Positions 58,041-64,000 of a DNA stretch of 64,000 bases are shown piece after piece (the first letter of the stretch is position 1; each line of letters begins with the position of its first letter). The notes beneath the pieces were generated by a model that worked only from the letters and a program-made list of their open reading frames with translations, was not told the origin of the DNA and ran no database searches. Source of the stretch: Candidatus Nomurabacteria bacterium UBA5155 (lineage in GTDB: Bacteria; Patescibacteriota; Minisyncoccia; Phycocordibacterales; UBA9973); contig DHXN01000011.1 of NCBI GenBank assembly GCA_002413705.1, positions 1 through 64,000 on the forward strand. Direction: 5' to 3'. The position numbers were made by a program, and so were the translations under genes.

Positions 58041-59423
58041 ATGGCAACTCCTATGGCAAAGCAAACACTTCGCATCCCTCCTCATGATCTTGAGGCTGAG
58101 CAGGCAGTACTTGGCGCGCTGATGCTGCGACCGGCGGCGATCCACGATATTGTCGACATGCTTATCCCGGAAATGTTTTATGCTAAAAAACATGCCATCC
58201 TCTACAAAACCGTCACCGAACTGTCTTTGAAGAATGAACCAATCGACGTATTGTCTGTGGCAGCAAAACTGAAGGAAAAAAAATCGCTCGATGAAATCGG
58301 CGGCAATGCCTATCTCAATGAACTGATGGGCAATGTGCCTTCAACCGTCAATATTCGCCACTATGCTGAAATCGTCTACAAAAAATACGTGCTCCGATCA
58401 TTGATCGACGCTTCAGAAAATATCGCGACTATAGCGTACGACCAAAATGAAATGGATGTTGCCGATATTCTTGATACTGCCGAGAAAAGTATTTTTCGTA
58501 TTTCATCCGGCATGAACGTGAAGCATGCGTTCGTTTCTATCAAGTCTTCGTTGATTGAAACAATGGAACAAACGATTCGCTTGAGTGAAAACAAAGACGA
58601 GCTTCGCGGTGTGCCAACAGGCTATGCCGACCTCGATGCGATCACTGCCGGTCTACAAAACTCTGACCTGATCATTTTGGCTGCTCGTCCAAGTATGGGT
58701 AAGACAACATTTGCGCTTGATATGGCGCGCAACGTTGCGCTGTCCGGAATTCCGGTGGGAATTTTTTCATTGGAAATGAGTGCGCAGCAACTGGTGCAAC
58801 GCATGCTTTCTGCTGAAAGTCGTGTCGATGCTTGGAGTATTCGTACCGGTCACGGCCTGTCTGCTCAGCACTTCACCGCTCTGCAAGAAGCAGCCAGCCG
58901 CCTGCAAAAAGCCCCTATTTATATTGATGATCAAGCCGGCAACTCTATCGTGAAAATGCGTGCTGTTGCACGACGTTTGAAAAGCGAACACGGTTTGGGA
59001 CTGATCGTCATCGATTATCTCCAGCTTATGACAACCAGCAAGAACTACGACAACATGGTGAATCAAGTGACAGAAATTTCTCGTTCATTGAAACAGCTGG
59101 CTCGCGAACTTGATGTGCCGGTACTGGCACTGTCACAGCTTTCTCGTGCAGTGGAAGCTCGCGGCGGTCGCCCTCGCCTTTCCGACCTGCGTGACTCTGG
59201 CTCCATCGAGCAAGACGCAGACTTGGTAATGTTTATTCACCGCGAAGACCGCTACAAAGAACAACATGAAAAAGATAATATCACTGAAATTTTGATTGAA
59301 AAACACCGTAACGGTGCTGTCGGTATGATACAACTGATGTTCGACGGCAAGACAACTTCATTCTTGAACATGGATAAAGCTCACATGCCCGTTGCCAAAG
59401 CCGCTTCTCTTGACGACTTTTAA
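58041..59423 (+). CDS. dnaB: Replicative DNA helicase DnaB
   Basis: 460 aa. The N-terminal helical domain (PPHDLEAEQAVLGALML) is followed by the RecA-like motor: Walker A ARPSMGKTTFALD, Walker B LIVIDYLQLM, then LALSQLSRAVEAR and DLRDSGSIEQDADLVMFI with the arginine finger region. No intein. The start is set by TACAAT; the in-frame ATG at 58032 overlaps the -10 itself and is rejected, while 58053 is an alternative. Confidence 0.95.
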   Translation: MATPMAKQTLRIPPHDLEAEQAVLGALMLRPAAIHDIVDMLIPEMFYAKKHAILYKTVTELSLKNEPIDVLSVAAKLKEKKSLDEIGGNAYLNELMGNVPSTVNIRHYAEIVYKKYVLRSLIDASENIATIAYDQNEMDVADILDTAEKSIFRISSGMNVKHAFVSIKSSLIETMEQTIRLSENKDELRGVPTGYADLDAITAGLQNSDLIILAARPSMGKTTFALDMARNVALSGIPVGIFSLEMSAQQLVQRMLSAESRVDAWSIRTGHGLSAQHFTALQEAASRLQKAPIYIDDQAGNSIVKMRAVARRLKSEHGLGLIVIDYLQLMTTSKNYDNMVNQVTEISRSLKQLARELDVPVLALSQLSRAVEARGGRPRLSDLRDSGSIEQDADLVMFIHREDRYKEQHEKDNITEILIEKHRNGAVGMIQLMFDGKTTSFLNMDKAHMPVAKAASLDDF

Positions 59424-59426
59424 TAT

Positions 59427-60044
59427 ATGAACGATTCTGTTGACCGTCTGACAAAACTTTTTTTGAAATTTCCCGGTATTGGCGAACGACAAGCTCGCCG
59501 TTTTGCTTATTTTATTTTAACACAACAAGAAAGTTATGTGGACAATCTTGCACGCGCACTTGTTGCTGCTCGTGCTCATGCTTACATCTGCCCTCGCTGT
59601 CTGAGAATTTTTGAAGGTCTCTCTGAAACTTCTGCCGGCATATGCGGTATTTGCAGTGACGATCGCCGCGATCAGGACAGTGTCTTGGTCTTGGAAAAAA
59701 GTCAGGATATCGAAAGTTTTTCTCGCACTGAATACAACGGTATTTTCTTTGTGTTGGGTGGACTTATTCCTATCGTGCAAAAAGATATCATTCAGGGCAC
59801 CAATGCTCAAAAGTTGATTGACCGTGTCAATAAAGAAAGTGTTGACGGCACGTTGCAAGAAATTATTTTAGCATTTCCTATCACACCAAACGGCGAACAT
59901 ACTGACAGTGCGCTGCGCGAACTACTCGCTCCTGTTCAGCACGGTATCACTATCACCAGTTTGGGTCGCGGACTGTCCACTGGCGCTGAGCTGGAGTATG
60001 CCGATCCTGCATCACTGGATGCTTCACTTAAAAAGCGAGAATAA
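59427..60044 (+). CDS. recR: Recombination protein RecR
   Basis: 205 aa. The N-terminal helix-hairpin-helix (LFLKFPGIGERQARRFAYFI), a C4 zinc finger (CPRCLRIFE to ICGIC), the Toprim domain (SVLVLEKSQDIESFSRT) and the C-terminal SLGRGLSTGAELEYAD are complete. It loads RecA at gaps together with RecO and RecF. It lies 3 nt after dnaB, a replication-repair operon. A bidirectional terminator follows. Confidence 0.95.
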   Translation: MNDSVDRLTKLFLKFPGIGERQARRFAYFILTQQESYVDNLARALVAARAHAYICPRCLRIFEGLSETSAGICGICSDDRRDQDSVLVLEKSQDIESFSRTEYNGIFFVLGGLIPIVQKDIIQGTNAQKLIDRVNKESVDGTLQEIILAFPITPNGEHTDSALRELLAPVQHGITITSLGRGLSTGAELEYADPASLDASLKKRE

Positions 60045-60079
60045 AAAAACTCTTTAGAAAAAATCTAAAGAGTTTTTTT
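60043..60079. terminator. Bidirectional terminator between recR and rplU
   Basis: AAAAAAACTCTTTAGA / TCTAAAGAGTTTTTTT, a 16-bp stem with a 5-A loop. Confidence 0.9.
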
Positions 60080-60081
60080 AT

Positions 60082-60480
60082 TTATGCAATGGAAGTGATT
60101 TTCACTTTGATATATGGCTGACGATGACCATTTTTCTTCATGTAGCGGCTTTTCTGCTTGTATTTGATCACGATCACTTTTGGAGCGCGGCCGATAACAG
60201 TAACTTCACCTGATACGATCACTCCATCAAGGAATGGTGTGCCAATGTTGGTAGTAGCACCATCGTCAGTAAGCAACACTTCATTGAAAGAAACAATGTC
60301 GCCTTTAGTGCGTTCTTCCTTGAACTTTTCGATAGTGATGATGTCACCTACTGCTACACGGTACTGTTTACCACCAGTTTTGATAACTGCAAACATACCT
60401 TCTGAAGTCTTTTTTGCCTTAGCTGGAGTCTTTTTTACTGCAGTCTTTGCTGCTGGGGATGTTTTTGCTGTTGTTGCCAT
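60082..60480 (-). CDS. rplU: Ribosomal protein bL21 with basic N-terminal extension
   Basis: 132 aa. The L21 core (FAVIKTGGKQYRVAVGDIITIEK to HRQPYIKVKIT) starts near residue 29. Before it is an Ala/Lys/Thr-rich extension (AKTSPAAKTAVKKTPAKAKK) like histone tails, probably an extra rRNA contact. rpmA and obg, its usual neighbours, are elsewhere. The promoter's -35 box lies inside a large palindrome. Confidence 0.95.
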   Translation of the reverse strand: MATTAKTSPAAKTAVKKTPAKAKKTSEGMFAVIKTGGKQYRVAVGDIITIEKFKEERTKGDIVSFNEVLLTDDGATTNIGTPFLDGVIVSGEVTVIGRAPKVIVIKYKQKSRYMKKNGHRQPYIKVKITSIA

Positions 60481-60500
60481 ATAAATATATTAGAACCACT

Positions 60501-60528
60501 AGTATACCGGTTTCTCGTGTTTTTGCAA
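60501..60528 (-). promoter_or_regulatory. Promoter of rplU
   Basis: Minus strand TTGCAA (60528-60523), 16-bp spacer, TATACT (60506-60501), then 20 nt to the ATG at 60480. Confidence 0.6.
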
Positions 60529-60564
60529 GCACTTGCGGGCCAGCCCGCAAGTGCTTGCAAAAAC
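60519..60564. repeat. Perfect 46-bp palindrome
   Basis: A 22-nt arm (60519-60540) is exactly complementary to 60543-60564 with only CA between. Each arm contains a smaller near-palindrome (GCAAG-CA-CTTGC and GCAAG-TG-CTTGC), and the centre is GC-rich while the ends are runs of T and A. It overlaps the rplU -35 box. Confidence 0.85.
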
Positions 60565-60608
60565 CAATCCAACAGCGCAACTGTCTTATGGGTTAAATGA
60601 AAAAGTGC

Positions 60609-60614
60609 TATAAT
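60609..60614 (+). promoter_or_regulatory. -10 element of the corA-like gene
   Basis: TATAAT, 6-nt spacer to the ATG at 60621. Confidence 0.6.
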
Positions 60615-60620
60615 ACCGCC

Positions 60621-61538
60621 ATGATTTCTCGTTATACGTATCACGGCCTAGCCTGGATTGACCTCGAATCTCCAAATCGGGAGGAAATTCTCCATATTAG
60701 CGAAGAATTCAGCCTTTCAAAATTAGTTGAGGAGGAAATGTTTTCCGGCACTCTTCGATCAAAAGTTGATCTCTATGACAAATTCATTTATCTGATATTA
60801 CACTTCCCTGTTTTCAATAAAAACAGCAATTTACGCAGCGATCAGGAATTGGACTTCATCATTGGCAAACATTTTATCATTACCGTTCGATATGAGGTTG
60901 TTGAGCCTATACAGGCCTTTGCCGCATTGTTTGAAAATGTCGAGAAACTTGATCAGCATCAAAAAATAGCTGATGCCGGTGTAATGTTTATGGAAATGAT
61001 GAAGCATCTCTACAAGGCTTCTGCAAAAGAACTGGATGATATCACCAGCCGCATCCCAGAAATCGAACACAATATTTTCAATAACAAAGAAGAAGCTATG
61101 GTCAAGATTATTTCACAGACCAATCGCAAGTTGTTGGATTTTAAACAAGCCATCCGCTTCCACAAAGATATTTTGCATTCATATGAAATAGTTAGTAAGC
61201 GTTTTTTTGGTGAAGACTATACCTACTATGCTGGACTGATTACTTCTGAATTTAACAAGGTAAATAACGTTCTTGAAGGCCACCATGATTTGTTGAAAGA
61301 ATTGCAGCGCACCAATGATTCGTTACTTTCTGCCAAGTCAAACGAAATATTGCGAACATTCACTATCTTGGCATTTATCATGCTGCCACTGACTCTCATT
61401 ACTGGTATCTTTAGCATGAATACTATTCCTGGGTTGGTATTCATTAAAAACATCGCCGATTTTTACATTGTTATTGGTGCCATGACGTTGACCGGCATTG
61501 TCATGTTCATATTTTTCCGCATGCGAAAATGGATTTAA
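60621..61538 (+). CDS. CorA-like divalent metal ion transporter
   Basis: 305 aa from the ATG at 60621; an in-frame ATG at 60597 lies upstream of the -10 box. A long soluble N-terminal domain (about 1-240) and two C-terminal TM helices give the CorA shape. The selectivity motif after TM1 reads GIFSMNT, so the usual GMN is SMN. GMN is nearly invariant in CorA Mg2+ channels, so ion preference may differ. The cysS gene starts directly after its stop codon. Confidence 0.88.
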   Translation: MISRYTYHGLAWIDLESPNREEILHISEEFSLSKLVEEEMFSGTLRSKVDLYDKFIYLILHFPVFNKNSNLRSDQELDFIIGKHFIITVRYEVVEPIQAFAALFENVEKLDQHQKIADAGVMFMEMMKHLYKASAKELDDITSRIPEIEHNIFNNKEEAMVKIISQTNRKLLDFKQAIRFHKDILHSYEIVSKRFFGEDYTYYAGLITSEFNKVNNVLEGHHDLLKELQRTNDSLLSAKSNEILRTFTILAFIMLPLTLITGIFSMNTIPGLVFIKNIADFYIVIGAMTLTGIVMFIFFRMRKWI

Positions 61539-62918
61539 ATGTTTATGAAACTCTATAATACCAAGTCACGCACAATTGAAGATTTTGTTCCCATCAATGA
61601 CAAAGTAGTCACGATGTATGCTTGCGGCCCTACTGTTTACGGCTACACGCACATCGGGCATATGCGCAAGTATATTGGCGATGACGTTTTGCGTCGCACG
61701 CTGTCATTGCTAGGGTACGAAGTGAAGCATGTCATGAATGTCACTGATGTCGGACATCTCACTGGCGACCGTGACGAGACTGGTGAGGACAAAATGGAGA
61801 AGGGTGCCAAGAAGGAGAGCAAAACTGTGTGGGACATCGCGCAATTTTATACCGACTACTTCAATAACACCATGAGCAAGGTCAATGTTTTGTCACCGAC
61901 TATCCAAGCCAAAGCCACCGACCACATTGCTGAAATGATCACACTGAACGAGCAGCTCGCTGCAAAAGGATTTGCGTATGAGACTGATCAGGCACTGTAT
62001 TTCGATACCAGCAAGGACAGTCGCTACGGCGAGTTGTCAGGCCAGAAACTGTCCGACAAGGAAGTAGCGGTTCGTGATGACGTCATTATTGACCCTCAAA
62101 AGAAACACCCTGCTGATTTCTCCCTTTGGTTTAAGCGTGTGGGAAAATTTGCCGATCATGCCATGTATTGGCCCAGTCCATGGGGCGACGGTTTTCCTGG
62201 TTGGCATATTGAATGCTCCGCCATGGCCATGCACTATCTCGGAGAAACGATTGATATTCATACTGGTGGCATCGACCATATCCCCGTTCATCATGAGAAC
62301 GAGATTGCTCAAAGTGAATGCGCTACCGGACATGACTTCGTCCACTATTGGGTACACTATGATTTCTTGCTGGTGAATGGCGAAAAGATGGCCAAGAGCA
62401 AGCAGAATTTTTATACCGTCGACGATATTGTTGCGCACAACATAGACCCTATCGCTACTCGATTGATGTTCATGCAAACCAACTATCGCAAGCCATTGAA
62501 CTTCACCTGGGAATCTCTTGACGCTGCCGATCAGCAATTGAAAAAACTACAGAAATTTGCAGCCCATCATGAAGCAATTGGCACGATATCAGATACATAC
62601 AAAAATAGTTTTGCAGAAGGACTGTCTGACGATTTAAATACTGCTAAAGCGTTGGCAATTGTATGGGAGTTACTTGGAGACAATAGTGTGTCTGAAGCTG
62701 ACAAATGGGCAACACTATTGTATTTCGATCAGGTATTAGGATTGGATTTGAATGGTATTGAAAAATTCAGCATTTCAGTAGAAGCCCAAAAACTTTTGGA
62801 GATGCGTGATACTGCCCGCGCAGAAAAGGATTTTACTCAATCTGACGAATTGCGTCGGCAATTGGAAGGACTTGGGTATGAAGTACTGGACACCGCTACT
62901 GGTACGAAATTGCAATAG
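61539..62918 (+). CDS. cysS: Cysteinyl-tRNA synthetase
   Basis: 459 aa (457 if started at the second ATG, 61545). Class I motifs: YACGPTVYGYTHIGHMRKY with HIGH, GWHIECSAMAMHYLG and HHENEIAQSE forming the zinc site, and GEKMAKSKQNF in place of KMSKS. The C-terminal helical anticodon region is complete. It is translationally coupled to the CorA-like gene (start at the next base after the stop). Confidence 0.95.
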   Translation: MFMKLYNTKSRTIEDFVPINDKVVTMYACGPTVYGYTHIGHMRKYIGDDVLRRTLSLLGYEVKHVMNVTDVGHLTGDRDETGEDKMEKGAKKESKTVWDIAQFYTDYFNNTMSKVNVLSPTIQAKATDHIAEMITLNEQLAAKGFAYETDQALYFDTSKDSRYGELSGQKLSDKEVAVRDDVIIDPQKKHPADFSLWFKRVGKFADHAMYWPSPWGDGFPGWHIECSAMAMHYLGETIDIHTGGIDHIPVHHENEIAQSECATGHDFVHYWVHYDFLLVNGEKMAKSKQNFYTVDDIVAHNIDPIATRLMFMQTNYRKPLNFTWESLDAADQQLKKLQKFAAHHEAIGTISDTYKNSFAEGLSDDLNTAKALAIVWELLGDNSVSEADKWATLLYFDQVLGLDLNGIEKFSISVEAQKLLEMRDTARAEKDFTQSDELRRQLEGLGYEVLDTATGTKLQ

Positions 62919-62942
62919 CTCTATCATTTTGTTCTTATGTTA

Positions 62943-64000
62943 CTAGTCGTTTTTCGGTTTCAAAAGTGGAAACAGCTGCGTTTCGCGAAGTGGCTTGTCT
63001 ACCAGAAAGGCAAAGAATCGCTCGCCCATGCCAAATCCAAAGGCTGGCGGCATGCCATGCTCGAGCATTTCCACAAATTCGTCGTCAGACATCATGGCTT
63101 CCCCGTCTCCTTCCTCGATCAATTTCTTTTGTACTGCAAAACGCTCTGCCTGATCGATTGGATCATTCAATTCAGAAAAACCATTACTACATTCTGCTCC
63201 AGCTAAAATAAGTTGCACGCGCTCCGTCAGAAGAGGATTTTCAGGTTTGGCTTTTGCGAGCGGCGAGACGAGCTTTGGAATATCCACCAGCCAGACAGGA
63301 CCACTGATTTGCTTGCGGCAATATTTCCACAATGTATCCGTTAAACGCTCGCGATTGGTACCTTCATAGGTCACGCCAAGTTCAGTCAGTTTTGACTTCA
63401 TAGTATCTTCAGTGGCAGTCAAAACATCCAATCCGGTCATTTCTTTTATGGTTTCAACATACGCAATACGTTTCCATGTTTCTTCTGAAAGATCAAACGT
63501 GTGTCCGCGTGTTGTAAACTGCAATGTCCCAAATGTTTCTTGAACAACTTTTTTAATCATGCGTTCTGTCAGTTCAATACCTTTGTTGTAGTCCATGTAT
63601 GCGGCGTAAAATTCAATATTGGTGAATTCTTGCAAATGCTCCGGACTTGAACCTTCATTGCGATAGACACGGCCAATTTCAAACGTGCGGGGAAAGCCTG
63701 CTGCCAGCAAACGCTTCTGCCATAATTCTCCGACAGAGATGCGGAGGTACACATTCATGGCAAAGTCATTATGAAATGACTGAAATGGCCGAGCCTCCGC
63801 GCCGCCTGTGGTTACTTCCAATGTTGGTGTTTCCACTTCCAAAAATCCTTCAGTGATCAAAAAGTTTCTAATAGTCTGCCAAAATTTTGCTTTCTTGATA
63901 AAAAGATCTCGCAGATCAGTATTTTGCAAAATATCCAAATATCGTCGGCGATATCGCTCTTCATCATCTTTCAAGCCATACCATGCGTCAGGAATCGGTC
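62943..64000 (-). CDS. lysS: Lysyl-tRNA synthetase (class II), 5' end outside the window
   Basis: About 352 C-terminal residues are visible; the frame stays open to the window edge, where it reads PIPDAWYGLKDDEERYRRRY, matching the region just after the OB fold of LysRS. Motif 2 is FEIGRVYRNEGSSPEHLQEFTNIEFY, and motif 3 reads AFGFGMGERFFAFL, with Glu-Arg where Asp-Arg is usual. It charges tRNA(Lys). It converges with cysS with a 24-bp gap and no hairpin. Confidence 0.93.
   Translation of the reverse strand, partial: PIPDAWYGLKDDEERYRRRYLDILQNTDLRDLFIKKAKFWQTIRNFLITEGFLEVETPTLEVTTGGAEARPFQSFHNDFAMNVYLRISVGELWQKRLLAAGFPRTFEIGRVYRNEGSSPEHLQEFTNIEFYAAYMDYNKGIELTERMIKKVVQETFGTLQFTTRGHTFDLSEETWKRIAYVETIKEMTGLDVLTATEDTMKSKLTELGVTYEGTNRERLTDTLWKYCRKQISGPVWLVDIPKLVSPLAKAKPENPLLTERVQLILAGAECSNGFSELNDPIDQAERFAVQKKLIEEGDGEAMMSDDEFVEMLEHGMPPAFGFGMGERFFAFLVDKPLRETQLFPLLKPKND

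Noticed and set aside
60519..60564. Ordinary intrinsic terminator
   Set aside because: The palindrome lies upstream of both flanking genes rather than downstream, and no T-run continues beyond the arms; a true terminator for recR and rplU is already present at 60043-60079.
62037..62537. 166-aa minus-strand ORF
   Set aside because: It is antisense to the conserved catalytic core of cysS, with no recognisable domain or promoter.
1..64000. Possible recoding of TGA, as in SR1/Gracilibacteria
   Set aside because: Several genes end at TGA in the right place (the 39-aa protein at 152, prfA), and conserved Gly or Trp positions are not encoded by in-frame TGA. The standard code fits.
1..64000. CRISPR array, insertion sequences, integrase or toxin-antitoxin pairs
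   Set aside because: Read through on both strands: no regularly spaced repeats, no transposase or integrase motifs and no recognisable toxin-antitoxin pair were found.

Overview
The window looks like chromosomal DNA of a small-genome member of the Candidate Phyla Radiation (Patescibacteria), most likely a Parcubacteria-type lineage. The reasons are compact or shortened versions of universal enzymes (RF1, RsmI, AspRS), split transketolase, many small signal-peptide or single-TM proteins of unknown function, very tight gene packing and the standard genetic code (TGA is used as a stop). No prophage, insertion sequence, plasmid backbone, rRNA operon or CRISPR array is visible. The placement rests on gene content only; no phylogeny was run.

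Layout. 1-9.0 kb: tRNA-Glu, an RsiV-like membrane protein, rmuC with a DnaQ-like exonuclease, yqeY, a YvlD-type membrane protein, a MYG1-family protein, obg, gatB and gap. 9.1-10.7 kb: secreted or small unknown proteins. 10.7-17.3 kb: sugar-phosphate metabolism (RpiB-like, Rpe-like, split transketolase, PfkB-family kinase, class II aldolase, FAD-linked oxidase). 17.3-25.0 kb: translation genes (bL25, bL31, RF1, tRNA-Ile, rsmI, bL9, bL27) mixed with cell-envelope proteins (a coiled-coil lytic transglycosylase, an S41 protease, a CAP-domain protein). 25.1-31.7 kb: membrane proteins, an SDR, a HI0933-type flavoprotein, an ABC-F protein, a LexA operon with a recognisable LexA box, and a DedA protein. 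31.9-38.1 kb: an ECF-like sigma factor with a probable membrane partner, an FMN-binding protein with ApbE and DoxX, a P-type ATPase and a cyclophilin. 38.2-42.5 kb: response regulator, 35-aa peptide, sensor histidine kinase and a large terpene-synthase-like fusion protein. 42.5-53.1 kb: YihY, then a long minus-strand run aspS-scpA-scpB-mraY-ftsW-murG-ABC-ABC. 53.2-64 kb: two further ABC exporters, trpS, dnaB, recR, rplU, a CorA-like transporter, cysS and the 3' part of lysS.

How the genes work together. gap, rpiB, rpe-like, tkt, pfkB-like and fba give the lower glycolytic and non-oxidative pentose-phosphate core expected in a fermentative, host-dependent cell. mraY, ftsW and murG with the secreted transglycosylase show that a peptidoglycan wall is made. 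The FMN-binding protein, ApbE and DoxX suggest a small extracytoplasmic flavin redox module.

Most notable signals. (1) A 620-aa protein with an exact DxDDT class II terpene-cyclase motif, a QW-like repeat and a C-terminal class I isoprenoid-synthase-like half, overlapping a six-TM histidine kinase gene and preceded by a short peptide ORF and a response regulator; this is the best candidate for an undescribed system. (2) Pervasive leaderless architecture: at least 14 start codons lie exactly 6 nt after a TATAAT-like hexamer. (3) An 18-bp 6-6-6 inverted repeat centred on the -10 region at three promoters, one of them a perfect palindrome serving as a bidirectional promoter. (4) A LexA box that fills the 17-bp spacer of a promoter driving two unknown small genes and lexA. 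(5) A perfect 46-bp palindrome upstream of rplU.
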